The position numbers and the translations under genes were made by a program. Positions 1 through 9,408 of a DNA stretch of 64,000 nt are shown in pieces. Origin of the DNA: Bartonella sp. WD12.1 (lineage in GTDB: Bacteria > Pseudomonadota > Alphaproteobacteria > Rhizobiales > Rhizobiaceae); NCBI RefSeq assembly GCF_002022415.1, contig NZ_MUBG01000001.1:186001-250000 (forward strand), in the 5' to 3' direction. Under the pieces are notes generated by a model that ran no database searches, was not told where the DNA came from, and saw only the letters and a list, made by a program, of their open reading frames with translations. The stretch's first letter is position 1, and each line of letters starts with the position of its first letter.

Positions 1-489
1 AGTATCACGTTAGTAGGTACTGATGATGATACACCTGTAATGATTGACAATGTTGCAAATGGTAAAGTCGAAGAAGGTTCGAAACAAGCAGTCAATGGTG
101 GACAACTAAAGGAACAGATGAGCCTTGTTCTTGCAGACGCAAATAAGTATACAGATGAAAAGGTAAAGAATGTATTTGATAATGCTGTTGCGCAAGCTAA
201 CGCCTATACTGATATGAAGTTTGAGGCCTTAAATTATAAAGTTGAAGGCGTCCAAAAGGAAGCAAGGCAAGCCGCGGCTATTGGTTTAGCTGTAGCTAAT
301 TTGCATTACATTGAGACACCAGGGATGCTCAGTATTGCACTTGGTAGTGGTGTATGGCGTGGTCAATCAGCACTTGCTTTTGGAACTGGTTATATGTCTG
401 AAGATGGAAAGGTGCGCTCCAACTTCTCCGTCACCACTTCCGGAGGATATTGGGGTGTAGGAGCAGGATTAAGCTTAGCATTAAAATAA
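1..489 (+). CDS. Trimeric autotransporter adhesin, C-terminal end (BadA/Vomp/YadA type), 5' partial
   Basis: The reading frame is open from base 1, so this is the 3' end of a larger gene. The visible 162 residues start with a neck-type motif (NVANGKVEEGSKQAVNGGQL), continue through a short coiled-coil stalk (about residues 40-95, with AYTDMKFEAL) and end in a YadA-like membrane anchor of beta strands rich in Gly and aromatic residues, finishing in LSLALK. In this family three anchors form one 12-strand outer-membrane barrel that displays the stalk and head. In Bartonella such proteins (BadA, Vomp) bind host matrix and cells; that role is inferred from the family. The stop TAA shares its last base with the start of the next gene. 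Which paralogue this is cannot be told, because the head and most of the stalk lie outside the window. Confidence 0.9.
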   Translation, partial: SITLVGTDDDTPVMIDNVANGKVEEGSKQAVNGGQLKEQMSLVLADANKYTDEKVKNVFDNAVAQANAYTDMKFEALNYKVEGVQKEARQAAAIGLAVANLHYIETPGMLSIALGSGVWRGQSALAFGTGYMSEDGKVRSNFSVTTSGGYWGVGAGLSLALK

Positions 490-1061
490 TGATGAGAAAT
501 TGGAAAATTATTACAGGTCTTTTGTTTGTTCTTGTTTTTTTAGGAAAAGCTGTAAGCTTTGCTGAGGAGCAAGATAGTATTTACATAGTACGTCCACCGC
601 AATTGTCAGTACCCGGTGGAAAGTCTGGTGAAACACGCCGGATTATTATGCAGTTTCATTACTGGACATTAATTTGCGATGAGAACAAAACAATGAAACA
701 AGGGATCTGCAATGTAACTCAGACAATTCATGATGATAAAGAAGGTAACAAAGTTTTTAGTTGGTCTCTTGTTTCTACGAAAAATGGTCAACCGGTTATG
801 CTGTTACGGACATTGCCAAACGCTAACACAAATGTTCCTATTCAAGTATTTATGGAAGATGTTAAAAAACCTCTTCTTATTAGTTATAAGCAGTGCAATC
901 GAGAAATCTGTTTAGCGCAGTATTCTGTAGGGCCTGTTTTAATGAAACAAATAAGTAAGAGTAGCAATGTGCGCATTTCTTATCAGCTTAAAGAGGGAAA
1001 AACGCTTTCCTTTGTAGCGCCATTTAAGGGCTTGGGTGAAGCACTTTTCTCTTTGCAATAA
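489..1061 (+). CDS. IalB-family (invasion-associated locus B) secreted protein
   Basis: A 190-residue protein with an N-terminal signal peptide (hydrophobic TGLLFVLVFLG, cleavage probably after SFA near residue 26) and an IalB-like domain: WTLICDE near the start of the mature part, paired cysteines (ICDE, GICN; QCNREIC) and a GLGEALFSLQ end that parallels the GFGDALNRL end of the ialB product in this window. IalB-family proteins are periplasmic or outer-membrane associated and linked to erythrocyte entry in Bartonella; the exact role of this paralogue is unknown. Two start codons lie in tandem (489 and 492). The first overlaps the stop of the autotransporter by one base (TAATG), and no good ribosome binding site lies directly upstream, so translation is probably coupled to the adhesin. 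The frame is open further upstream to 450, but only inside the adhesin gene. Confidence 0.85.
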   Translation: MMRNWKIITGLLFVLVFLGKAVSFAEEQDSIYIVRPPQLSVPGGKSGETRRIIMQFHYWTLICDENKTMKQGICNVTQTIHDDKEGNKVFSWSLVSTKNGQPVMLLRTLPNANTNVPIQVFMEDVKKPLLISYKQCNREICLAQYSVGPVLMKQISKSSNVRISYQLKEGKTLSFVAPFKGLGEALFSLQ

Positions 1062-2058
1062 TAACAAGCAATAAATATGATTTATTGGCAGAATTATAAT
1101 GCTATCAATTATCGAATTTCATTTTATACAAAATTATCAGTAATTGAGTTTTTATATTGCAGTGTACTATAGAAGTGATTTCTTCGAATAATGTACTATT
1201 TTGTGAGAATGAAATCACGTAAACTTTTGTATATTTTTAATTAGTGCAAAACATTTTAAGCAATTATTGTACGATAAAAACTTACTATTTTAACTGAACA
1301 TAGCCAGTTTATTCAATGAATTTTGGGTGAGGTTGTAACCTTAATTAGAGATTATGAATCAGGCTACAGAAGTGTGTTGTTCTTTTTGAGATTGGCACAT
1401 TAATTAGTTAAGTTAAATACTCACACGATCGTGTTTTTTGATGTTGAAAGCAGGTCATTAAGAATTGTATTGCTGAATATTTTTCGAAAGTGCTTTTTGC
1501 ATTTGGCTAGGCAGATTACAATTTGAATATTTTTTTCTATTGGTGTTATTTACATTTTCTAGGTGTTTGAAAGTAGGAATGTAAGTTTAAGTAATTTTTA
1601 GAATCGTTAAAATGAAAAGATTTAGTCCATAATCTTAGGTTTTATATTTTGGAACTTCTGGAGCGCTTGTTGCTTTAAGGAATATAGCTTAATTTAGCGC
1701 TTACAATCGAAATACATGGATATTAGATAGGTATAACTATAAGAGATTAGTTTTAGGTATTTGGTGAATTAATATAGGGATTATTTTTGTAATAAAACGC
1801 TTATTGTCATGATAGACTAGGAAGCGAGAAATTAATTTTTGCAATAATCTGAAAAGAGCAAGTTTAATTTTAGGTTTCTGTGTAATTTTAAATCTTATTT
1901 GACAAGTTTAACCATTGCTAATGGTTGAGAATTTCTAACTGTGGGGTAAGAGAAGGTACTTTGGTAGCATTATTGGTGCACTGTGATGTATGGTGTAGTT
2001 ATAAGAAAAGAGATTGTAAGCGCTAGTAATTACCAAAATATAGAGATAATAAACGACC
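1062..2058. other. Gene-free AT-rich spacer of about 1 kb
   Basis: No reading frame with a credible start, ribosome site or recognisable product was seen on either strand, and no tRNA-like fold was noticed. A perfect 14-base inverted repeat has arms at 1695-1708 (TAGCGCTTACAATC) and 2012-2025. The spacer lies between the autotransporter/IalB pair and rlmE, so it may be a decayed accessory segment; no recognisable gene remnant remains. Confidence 0.6.
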
Positions 2059-2784
2059 ATGAAAAAAACTATAAAAACATCGACAGGTGGACGTGGTGGC
2101 GCAGGGTCACATGAATTATATCAGCGAGTCAAAAAAAAAGCGGGGACCATTAAAGCCTCGTCACGACGATGGTTAGAAAGGCATTTGAATGATCCTTACG
2201 TTCATCAGTCGAAAGTGGATGGTTATCGTTCACGTGCTGCTTATAAATTAATCGAAATTAATGAGCGCTATAAGATACTCAAAAAAGGTCAAAAAATTAT
2301 TGATTTAGGAGCAGCGCCTGGGGGATGGTGCCAGGTGGCGGCACGTATAGTTGGGTCAAATGATCAATGCCCTAGCGTAGTTGGAATTGATTATTTACAC
2401 GTAGATCCGCTACCTGGAGTTGTAATGTTAGAAATGGATTTTTTTCATGAAAATGCACCACAACAATTGATAAGTGCTTTAGGGGCAAAACCAGATGTGG
2501 TCCTTTCTGATATGGCAGCGCCAACAACAGGTCATCGTCAGACAGATCATTTGAGAACAGTTTATTTATGTGAATCTGCTGCTGATTTTGCTATTTCAGT
2601 TCTCAAACCCGGTGGACATTTTTTAGCAAAAACTTTTCAAGGAGGGGCAGAAAACACTCTTCTTACGAAATTGAAACAGAATTTTAAAACAATTCATCAT
2701 GTTAAACCACCTGCAAGTCGTTCTGAATCAGTTGAGCTATATCTTGTGGCTCTTAAATTGAAGGAGAAAACCGAAACACAGTAA
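2059..2784 (+). CDS. rlmE: 23S rRNA (uridine-2552-2'-O)-methyltransferase RlmE/FtsJ
   Basis: A 241-residue SAM-dependent methyltransferase that 2'-O-methylates U2552 in the A loop of 23S rRNA during late 50S assembly. The SAM-binding motif is [15 protein letters not shown] (residues 80-94). The K-D-K-E catalytic tetrad can be placed at Lys63 (AAYKL), the Asp of VLSDMAAP, the Lys of FLAKTFQGG and the Glu of [10 protein letters not shown]. Compared with the E. coli enzyme there is an N-terminal basic extension (first 40 residues, [13 protein letters not shown]), usual for alphaproteobacterial members. It stands alone after a 1-kb spacer; the next gene, obg, starts 169 bases downstream. Assignment is firm. 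Confidence 0.95.
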   Translation: MKKTIKTSTGGRGGAGSHELYQRVKKKAGTIKASSRRWLERHLNDPYVHQSKVDGYRSRAAYKLIEINERYKILKKGQKIIDLGAAPGGWCQVAARIVGSNDQCPSVVGIDYLHVDPLPGVVMLEMDFFHENAPQQLISALGAKPDVVLSDMAAPTTGHRQTDHLRTVYLCESAADFAISVLKPGGHFLAKTFQGGAENTLLTKLKQNFKTIHHVKPPASRSESVELYLVALKLKEKTETQ

Positions 2785-2953
2785 TAGTTTTTTTGAAGAA
2801 GTTGGAAATTATTTTACTGACTTGAATATAAAAAACATTTCCAAATAGTTTTGAATAATATTATGTGTGGTTTTCTTTTTTGAATGAAAAAATGGTAAAA
2901 TTAGTCCATTTTCTATAAAAATAAATGTAATTAATTCCTTTGTGAGCACTGCC

Positions 2954-3970
2954 ATGAAATTTCTTGATCAGGCTAAAGTTTATATTCGTTCTGGTAATGG
3001 TGGAGCAGGAGCAGTATCATTTCGTCGTGAAAAATTCATAGAATTTGGAGGTCCTGATGGGGGTAATGGGGGGCGTGGAGGTGACGTTTGGGTTATTGTT
3101 GTTGATGGGCTCAACACATTGATTGATTATCGCTACCAGCAGCATTTTAGGGCAAAAACGGGTGGGCATGGTAAAGGGCGTAATATGACGGGCGAAAAAG
3201 GTGAAGATGTTGTCCTTAAAGTACCGGTTGGAACACAAATTTTTGCAGAAGATAATGAAACGCTGATTTGTGATTTAAAGGAAGTTGGGCAACGGTACTG
3301 TCTTGCAAAAGGAGGTAATGGCGGTTTTGGTAATCTTCATTTTGCTACATCTACAAATAGGGCGCCCCGCCATGCAAATTCTGGTTTGAGTGGAGAAGAG
3401 CATACATTGTGGCTGCGTTTGAAACTGATTGCTGATGGAGGGTTGATTGGTTTGCCCAATGCTGGAAAATCGACCTTTTTAGCGTCAGTAACAGCTGCAA
3501 AGCCAAAAATTGCGAGCTATCCTTTTACCACACTGTATCCTCATCTGGGTGTTGTGCGTATTGATGACAGTGAGTTTGTTTTGGCTGATATTCCTGGTTT
3601 AATTGAAGGAGCGCATGAAGGTGTGGGAATTGGTGACCGTTTTTTAGGGCATGTAGAACGGTGCCGTGTTTTAATTCATTTAATTTCTGCTCAAGAAGAA
3701 GATGTGGTCAAGGCGTATCAAATTATTCGTACTGAACTTGAGGCGTATGGAAATAGTTTAAGCGATAAGAATGAAATTGTCGCTTTAAGCCAAATAGATA
3801 CTCTTTCTATTGAGGAATATAAAGTTAAACAAGAAGTGTTGCAAAAAGCGATTGGTAAATCTGTTATGACGTTTTCTGCTATTAGTCATGAAGGTTTAAA
3901 CAATGTGCTACGTGTTGTCGCTCACATGATTGAGATGGAGCGTAAAGGCAATATCGGTAAAGATGAATAG
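2954..3970 (+). CDS. obg: GTPase Obg/CgtA, ribosome assembly and stress GTPase
   Basis: A 338-residue Obg GTPase. The glycine-rich Obg fold fills residues 1-158, followed by the G domain: G1 GLPNAGKST (166-174), a switch I threonine in FTT, and G3 DIPGLIEGA. The usual NKxD base-specificity motif appears as SQIDTL, a form I recall from other alphaproteobacterial Obg proteins. It associates with the 50S subunit and links GTP/ppGpp levels to ribosome maturation. ATG at 2954 gives the family-typical start [10 protein letters not shown]; a GTG at 2942 would add only four residues and is less likely. There is no long C-terminal extension. It begins the run obg-proB-proA-nadD-rsfS-rlmH, with 11 bases to proB, so co-transcription is likely. 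A G6 tract (3068-3073) inside the gene is in frame. Confidence 0.95.
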   Translation: MKFLDQAKVYIRSGNGGAGAVSFRREKFIEFGGPDGGNGGRGGDVWVIVVDGLNTLIDYRYQQHFRAKTGGHGKGRNMTGEKGEDVVLKVPVGTQIFAEDNETLICDLKEVGQRYCLAKGGNGGFGNLHFATSTNRAPRHANSGLSGEEHTLWLRLKLIADGGLIGLPNAGKSTFLASVTAAKPKIASYPFTTLYPHLGVVRIDDSEFVLADIPGLIEGAHEGVGIGDRFLGHVERCRVLIHLISAQEEDVVKAYQIIRTELEAYGNSLSDKNEIVALSQIDTLSIEEYKVKQEVLQKAIGKSVMTFSAISHEGLNNVLRVVAHMIEMERKGNIGKDE

Positions 3971-3981
3971 GGTTAAAAAAG

Positions 3982-5121
3982 ATGGCGGTTGGACTGCAAA
4001 AACTTGAGCAATATAAACGCATTGTAATTAAAGTTGGTTCTGCACTGTTAGTTGACCCCCAAATAGGTTTACGCGTTGAATGGCTTCAAAGTTTGATAGG
4101 TGATATTGTTGTATTACACCAAAAAGGAGTGGAAATTTTATTGGTGTCTTCTGGTGCTGTTGCTTTAGGACGGACATTATTACATCTTCCTAACGGTGCT
4201 TTAAAATTAGAAGAAAGTCAAGCATGTGCTGCTTTGGGGCAAATTGAACTTGCCAAAGCTTATACTGATATTCTTGCACAACATGGGTTGAGAACGGGCC
4301 AAATTTTGTTGACATTATTCGATACAGAAGAACGTCGGCGTTATCTCAATGCACGTACTACGATTAATACGCTTTTACGCTTTAAAGCAATACCTGTTAT
4401 TAATGAGAACGATACTATAGCAACCAGTGAAATTCGTTATGGTGATAATGATCGTTTAGCAGCACGTGTCGCAACTATGATGGGTTGTGATCTTTTAATC
4501 CTTTTATCAGATATTGACGGTCTTTATACACAATCACCTCATCTCAATCCAAACGCTGAATTTGTTCCTTTTATTGCATCCATTACAAGCGATATTGAGA
4601 AAATGGCAAGTGGTTCTGATTCACTTCTTTCCCGGGGTGGAATGAAAACGAAACTGGACGCTGGAAAAATAGCTAATTCTTCTGGAACGGCTATGGTCAT
4701 TACTTCGGGGAAGCGTATAAATCCTCTTTCTGCGCTTGATCAAGGAGAACGTAGCAGTTTTTTTGCTCCGAGTAAAAAACCAGTCAATGCGTGGAAAACA
4801 TGGATTTCCGGTAATTTAGATCCATCTGGTACTTTAACTATTGATCAAGGAGCTGTGAAGGCCCTTAAATCTGGGAAATCATTATTGGCTGCGGGGGTTG
4901 TGGCGGTTAAGGGAATGTTTTCCCGTGGAGATACAGTCGCAATTGTTGATGAAAATGGAGTTGAGATTGCTCGTGGTCTTGTAAGCTATGACAAAGATGA
5001 AGCAGAAAGCATTATAGGGCATAAAAATGAAGAAATAGAGCATATTCTCGGGTATGAGTCGCGCTCTGCTATGGTGCATCGCAATGATATGATTGTACGT
5101 AATTTGGCTAGTTTTTCTTAA
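3982..5121 (+). CDS. proB: Glutamate 5-kinase
   Basis: This 379-residue enzyme phosphorylates L-glutamate to gamma-glutamyl phosphate, the first step of proline synthesis. The amino-acid-kinase domain (about residues 10-260) shows [19 protein letters not shown], the substrate loop [24 protein letters not shown] and a [10 protein letters not shown] segment. A PUA domain occupies about residues 285-370 ([20 protein letters not shown]). Length and domain order match the two-domain ProB of most proteobacteria. The gene is followed by proA after 38 bases; the two enzymes act in sequence on an unstable intermediate, so co-expression makes sense. Proline feedback inhibition is expected from the family and cannot be read here. 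Confidence 0.95.
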   Translation: MAVGLQKLEQYKRIVIKVGSALLVDPQIGLRVEWLQSLIGDIVVLHQKGVEILLVSSGAVALGRTLLHLPNGALKLEESQACAALGQIELAKAYTDILAQHGLRTGQILLTLFDTEERRRYLNARTTINTLLRFKAIPVINENDTIATSEIRYGDNDRLAARVATMMGCDLLILLSDIDGLYTQSPHLNPNAEFVPFIASITSDIEKMASGSDSLLSRGGMKTKLDAGKIANSSGTAMVITSGKRINPLSALDQGERSSFFAPSKKPVNAWKTWISGNLDPSGTLTIDQGAVKALKSGKSLLAAGVVAVKGMFSRGDTVAIVDENGVEIARGLVSYDKDEAESIIGHKNEEIEHILGYESRSAMVHRNDMIVRNLASFS

Positions 5122-5159
5122 AAAAAGCTAGTTTTTAATGTATTGATTGCTTTTGATAA

Positions 5160-6428
5160 ATGGATAATTGCATGACTTTAAAAGAAGAGATGAAAGCTAT
5201 GGGGCAAAAAGCGCGTAATGCTGCTTCAAAGCTTGCAATTCTTTCTGCTGAACAAAAGAAAAATGCATTGGAAATGATAGCTCTGAGTTTGGAAGCTCAA
5301 TCAAGTGAGATTTTACGTGCTAATAGTCAAGATTTAGCAAATGCAGCTCAAAATAATTTGAAGCTAGCGATGATTGATCGGCTAAGGTTAGATGAATTAC
5401 GTTTGCGCACAATAATAGACAGTGTCAGACAAATTGCACATTTTCCTGATCCTATCGGACAAGTGATAAACGAGTGGACACGCCCCAATGGGTTACATAT
5501 ACGCCGTGTACGAACACCACTTGGTGTGATTGGTATTATTTATGAAAGTCGACCAAATGTTACAATTGATGCAAGTGTTTTGTGCTTAAAATCTGGAAAT
5601 GCTGCAATTTTGCGTGGCGGTTCAGATAGTTTTCATTCTGCATATGCTCTTTATTTAGCGTTGGTAAAAGGGCTAGAGAAAGCTGGCTTACCTAAGGGCA
5701 TTATTCAAATGGTTGAAACTACAGATCGTGCTGCTGTTGGAGAAATGCTCAAGGGATTGGATGGTGCAATTGATGTTATTATACCTCGTGGTGGAAAAAA
5801 TCTTATTGCACGTATTCAATCTGATGCACGAGTTCCTGTTTTTGCACATTTAGAGGGTCTTTGTCATATTTATATTGATAAATCAGCAGATTTAGACATG
5901 GCACGTGATATTGTGTTAAATGCAAAATTGCGACGTACAGGTGTGTGTGGAGCTGTTGAAACAGTTTTAATTGATCATCAGGCATTAAACAAATTTCTTC
6001 CTGTTCTTACTGCTTTGCAGGAAAAAGGGTGTGAAATTCGTGCAACAAAGGATATTGTTTCAATGATGCCAGAAGTCAAATTAGCGGATGAGAAAGATTG
6101 GTCTTGTGAATATCTTGATGCAATTCTTTCTGTCAAAACAGTTGATAGTGTAGAGGGAGCTATTGCACATATTAAACATTATTCATCAGGACATACTGAA
6201 TCAATTATTGCTGAGGATATGAGAGCAGTGGAGATATTTTTTAAACATTTAGATTCAGCTATTTTGCTTCATAATGCATCGACACAATTTGCAGATGGAG
6301 GTGAATTTGGTTTTGGAGCAGAAATTGGAATCGCAACAGGAAAAATACATGCACGTGGACCAATTGGTGTTGAACAATTGACGTCATTTCAATATCAAAT
6401 TACAGGAAATGGACAGGTTAGACCTTGA
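5160..6428 (+). CDS. proA: Gamma-glutamyl phosphate reductase
   Basis: A 422-residue aldehyde-dehydrogenase-fold enzyme that reduces gamma-glutamyl phosphate to glutamate-5-semialdehyde with NADPH, the second step of proline synthesis. Catalytic Cys263 lies in [11 protein letters not shown]; the nucleotide-binding region contains [10 protein letters not shown] and [11 protein letters not shown]; the C-terminal signature is [24 protein letters not shown] in register. ATG 5160 is used here. An in-frame ATG at 5172 ([10 protein letters not shown]) would drop four residues and cannot be excluded, because neither has a strong ribosome site. The stop overlaps the TTG start of nadD by three bases. 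Confidence 0.95.
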   Translation: MDNCMTLKEEMKAMGQKARNAASKLAILSAEQKKNALEMIALSLEAQSSEILRANSQDLANAAQNNLKLAMIDRLRLDELRLRTIIDSVRQIAHFPDPIGQVINEWTRPNGLHIRRVRTPLGVIGIIYESRPNVTIDASVLCLKSGNAAILRGGSDSFHSAYALYLALVKGLEKAGLPKGIIQMVETTDRAAVGEMLKGLDGAIDVIIPRGGKNLIARIQSDARVPVFAHLEGLCHIYIDKSADLDMARDIVLNAKLRRTGVCGAVETVLIDHQALNKFLPVLTALQEKGCEIRATKDIVSMMPEVKLADEKDWSCEYLDAILSVKTVDSVEGAIAHIKHYSSGHTESIIAEDMRAVEIFFKHLDSAILLHNASTQFADGGEFGFGAEIGIATGKIHARGPIGVEQLTSFQYQITGNGQVRP

Positions 6429-7045
6429 ATCAATTCCAATGGGAAAATTGTATACCACATATCGAAAGGTCGAGTGTTGTTGGCCTGTTTGGTGGTTCAT
6501 TCAACCCACCGCATGCGGGGCATATTCTTGTGGCGAAAACTGCAATTCGGCGTTTACGTCTTGATCAGTTATGGTGGATGGTAACTCCAGGAAATCCTTT
6601 AAAAAATTGTACACAATTACCATCTGTACACGAAAGAATGCGACTAAGTTTTAAGTTTATTGATCATCCAAAGATTCGTGTCACTGGTTTTGAGAAGGAG
6701 ATAGGCAGCACGATATCAGTGGAAACGATTACTCATATTCTTGCACATTATAGAGGGATACGTTTTGTATGGGTTATAGGTGCAGATACTTTAGCAACGT
6801 TTCATCATTGGCATCGGTGGCGTGATATTATATCTATGCTTCCTATTGCGATTGTTGATCGCCCTTCGGTACGTACACCAGCACTTTCTTCTCCTGTGGC
6901 ACGAACTTACCGTTATTTTCGTTTGGATGAAAGAAAAAGTGCACTTTTACCTTTTATGTCGCCACCAGCTTGGACTTATTTGCATGGACCTTTATCTTTT
7001 CAGAGTTCAACACAACTTCGCTTAAAAGAAAATAATTTTTCTTGA
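6425..7045 (+). CDS. nadD: Nicotinate-nucleotide adenylyltransferase
   Basis: This 206-residue enzyme transfers AMP from ATP to nicotinic acid mononucleotide, giving deamido-NAD, the penultimate NAD biosynthesis step. The nucleotidyltransferase signature [14 protein letters not shown] is at residues 20-33, with the second motif (SSTQLR) near the C-terminus. No ATG lies before the first motif; TTG at 6425 overlaps the proA stop (TTGA), with a purine-rich AGGTTAGA just upstream, so translational coupling is likely. The family usually has few residues before the first motif, so a start slightly downstream (for example the GTG near 6473) is possible. It is followed by rsfS after 58 bases, the common nadD-rsfS-rlmH order. 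Confidence 0.92.
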   Translation: MNQFQWENCIPHIERSSVVGLFGGSFNPPHAGHILVAKTAIRRLRLDQLWWMVTPGNPLKNCTQLPSVHERMRLSFKFIDHPKIRVTGFEKEIGSTISVETITHILAHYRGIRFVWVIGADTLATFHHWHRWRDIISMLPIAIVDRPSVRTPALSSPVARTYRYFRLDERKSALLPFMSPPAWTYLHGPLSFQSSTQLRLKENNFS

Positions 7046-7103
7046 ACATTTTATAAGATTCTGCAAATCTCTTTAGGAAAGTTCCTCTTTTTCTATATTT
7101 CGA

Positions 7104-7547
7104 ATGATAAGAAAGGGTATCAACCTGGAAAACAACTCACAAAAACGCCATCATCTCGCGGAAGTACCGGGGAAAGAAAAACTCTTTTTAGTATCTGATG
7201 GTCTTAAAATTATTCTCAATAGTTTAGAAAATGCAAAAGCAGAAGATATTGTTTCTATTGATATTCAGGGCAAATCATCTTTAGCTGATTATGTCGTTAT
7301 TGCTTCGGCGCGTTCACAACGTCATGTATCAGCTATTGCTGATCATTTGTTATCGACTTGGAAAGATAGTGGATACGGCAAGGCAAAAGTAGAAGGGCTT
7401 TCTACAGGTGATTGGGTATTGATTGATACAGGAGATATTATAGTTCATCTTTTTCGTCCAGAAGTTCGTGCTTTTTATAATTTAGAAAAAATATGGCTTG
7501 CTCCAAATTTGGACGATGTAAAGACGATTGTCTTTGGAGACAATTGA
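7104..7547 (+). CDS. rsfS: Ribosomal silencing factor RsfS (Iojap/DUF143 family)
   Basis: A 147-residue RsfS protein, which binds ribosomal protein L14 on the 50S subunit and blocks subunit joining when nutrients run low. Family features are the IDIQGKSSLADYVVIASARSQ segment (about residues 53-73, split across two strands), the GDWVLIDTGDIIVHLF motif and REFYNLEKLW-like RAFYNLEKIWL near the end. The first 35 residues are a basic, poorly conserved extension; a start further in cannot be ruled out. It lies between nadD and rlmH, with one base between its stop and the rlmH ATG. Confidence 0.92.
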   Translation: MIRKGINLENNSQKRHHLAEVPGKEKLFLVSDGLKIILNSLENAKAEDIVSIDIQGKSSLADYVVIASARSQRHVSAIADHLLSTWKDSGYGKAKVEGLSTGDWVLIDTGDIIVHLFRPEVRAFYNLEKIWLAPNLDDVKTIVFGDN

Positions 7548-7548
7548 T

Positions 7549-8031
7549 ATGCAAATTTCTATTTTTGCTGTTGGACGCATGAAAAAAGGAGCTGAGCAGA
7601 CATTAACTCATCGTTATTTGGATCGTTTTTCGAAAAGTGCTGGAGTGGTTGGATTTCATTTTAAAAAAATGCAAGAAATATCGGAAAGTCGTGCTCAAAC
7701 AGCGTGCCAGCGCATGGAAGAAGAAGGTGCAAAACTTTTTGAGGCTTTGCCTGAAAAGTGCCGATTAATTGTATTGGATGAGCGTGGAAAATTAATTTCA
7801 TCATTTACTTTTGCTGAGAAGTTGGCGTTTTATCGCGATGAGGGTATTCGTGATTTGATAATCGCTTTAGGAGGGCCTGATGGACATAGTGAGCGCGTTA
7901 GAAATCGCGCTGACTTTCTTTTATCTTTTGGTTTGATGACATGGCCACATCAAATTGCACGTATATTACTTACAGAACAGCTTTATCGGGCTGTAACAAT
8001 TATGAGTCATCATCCATATCATCGCTCTTAG
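7549..8031 (+). CDS. rlmH: 23S rRNA (pseudouridine-1915-N3)-methyltransferase RlmH
   Basis: A 160-residue SPOUT-class methyltransferase that methylates N3 of pseudouridine 1915 in helix 69 of 23S rRNA. The C-terminal trefoil-knot region carries the hallmark LGGPDGHSERVRNRA (SAM-binding glycine loop), FGLMTWPHQIARILLTEQLYRA and the terminal HHPYHRS. ATG 7549 gives the family start MQISIFAVGRMKKG and has GGAGA at 7536-7540; the frame is open upstream to a TTG at 7528 inside rsfS, which is not preferred. Together with rsfS it forms a conserved ribosome-related pair. Confidence 0.95.
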   Translation: MQISIFAVGRMKKGAEQTLTHRYLDRFSKSAGVVGFHFKKMQEISESRAQTACQRMEEEGAKLFEALPEKCRLIVLDERGKLISSFTFAEKLAFYRDEGIRDLIIALGGPDGHSERVRNRADFLLSFGLMTWPHQIARILLTEQLYRAVTIMSHHPYHRS

Positions 8032-8154
8032 CTTTTTGTGTGATTTTTAGCATCTATTATTGCAATTTATTAATATTGTTTTAGTTGACACCGTTTAAAG
8101 CGTTTTATTTGATATGATTGTGCTTAACAGTTAGGCAAATGAAGCAGATTCTTC

Positions 8155-9408
8155 ATGAAAAAATGCAATATTTTATATAAGCCATACATAATGTTTATGG
8201 CACTGATGTTGAGTATAGGGTCTTACTCATCTGTATCGTATGCTGAAGATAATGATAGTCGTGAAGCAGCGCATAAAATGTTGATGGAAATTCGCCAAAA
8301 TATTTCTGTATCACGTGAGCGTATTGCTTTTCTTGTTCGTCAAGTTACTCGTTTAAAGAAAGATCAACAGACTTTAACTGATGAATTAATAAAAGTAGCT
8401 AAAGCAGAATATGATATAGAGCGTAATATTATTGCGAAAAAAGAAAAACTTGAAGAACTTATAAAGCAGCAGGAACAAGTACACAAAAATTTAAGAAACA
8501 GTCGTACTGAATTTGCAGAAGTATTAGCTATTTTAGAACGAATAGGGTTAAATCCACCTCCTGCTATTATAGTACGTCCTGAGGATGTATTGGCTTCTAT
8601 ACGTAGTTCTGTGCTATTGGGATCTGTCACTCCTAAGATGCAGGAGAAAACACTGGTTTTATCCGATAATCTCAAGAAATTAACTGATTTGAGCTACTCC
8701 ATTACTGCAGAATGTACGGCTTTAAGAGATGAAATGCAAAATCAAGCTGAACAGCGAAAACATTTAGAGCTTTTATTAAGTGAAAAAGCAAAATTACAAA
8801 AAAAATCGGAAAAAGAACTTATAGAACAACGACAAAAAAATAGTGTTCTTTCTAAAAAAGCTCAGTCTTTGGAAGAATTAATTTCGCAACTTGAACATGA
8901 GTCACAAGTTAGCGCAGATTCATCAACACAAATGCAGAAGAATATTCGATTGTTAGAAAAGCTTAATTTTGAGCGTCAAAAAGGTTCTTTGCTTTTACCT
9001 GTATCTGGAAAAAAAATTCAGCAGTTTAATAGCGGTTCTCATGCTACGCGCTTTGGTGAAATAATTGAAACAGAACCAGCGGCTTTAGTAACAACCCCTA
9101 CAAATGCTCTTGTTGCTTTTGCTGGAACATTCCGTTCTTATGGACAGATAATTATTCTCAATGTTGGAAGCGGTTATCATATCATTCTTGCTGGGATGGA
9201 AAAAATAAATGTAACTCAAGGACAATTTGTTTTTGCGGGTGAGCCTCTTGGGGTGATGAGTACACAATTTATTGCAAGCACAGTTACATTAGATATAGGT
9301 AAAAATGCTCTAATGCTTTACATTGAATTTAGAAAAGATGGAAAACCTGTGAATCCAACTCCTTGGTGGCGGACTGAAGAATTGAAAAGGGACCAAAATG
9401 ATTCGTAA
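8155..9408 (+). CDS. EnvC-like murein hydrolase activator (degenerate M23/LytM domain)
   Basis: A 417-residue exported protein. A signal peptide (hydrophobic about residues 12-28, cleavage after SYA near 30) is followed by long heptad-rich coiled coil (about 35-285, charged Lys/Glu/Gln helices) and a C-terminal LytM/M23 fold (about 295-410). The expected M23 zinc ligands (HxxxD and HxH) are not all present: the second motif reads GSGYHIILAG, and there is no HxxxD. That matches EnvC-type activators, which switch on periplasmic amidases at the division site instead of cutting peptidoglycan themselves. Its last 11 bases overlap the start of ctpA, so the two are co-translated. It could also be called a peptidase M23 protein, but enzymatic activity is unlikely. 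Confidence 0.85.
   Translation: MKKCNILYKPYIMFMALMLSIGSYSSVSYAEDNDSREAAHKMLMEIRQNISVSRERIAFLVRQVTRLKKDQQTLTDELIKVAKAEYDIERNIIAKKEKLEELIKQQEQVHKNLRNSRTEFAEVLAILERIGLNPPPAIIVRPEDVLASIRSSVLLGSVTPKMQEKTLVLSDNLKKLTDLSYSITAECTALRDEMQNQAEQRKHLELLLSEKAKLQKKSEKELIEQRQKNSVLSKKAQSLEELISQLEHESQVSADSSTQMQKNIRLLEKLNFERQKGSLLLPVSGKKIQQFNSGSHATRFGEIIETEPAALVTTPTNALVAFAGTFRSYGQIIILNVGSGYHIILAGMEKINVTQGQFVFAGEPLGVMSTQFIASTVTLDIGKNALMLYIEFRKDGKPVNPTPWWRTEELKRDQNDS

Noticed and set aside
3068..3073. G6 tract in obg as a possible frameshift site
   Set aside because: The gene is in frame with full-length Obg; the same holds for the G6 tracts in rppH, argJ and ubiG.
8155..9408. Active M23 endopeptidase
   Set aside because: Zinc-ligand motifs are incomplete; the EnvC-like activator reading fits better.
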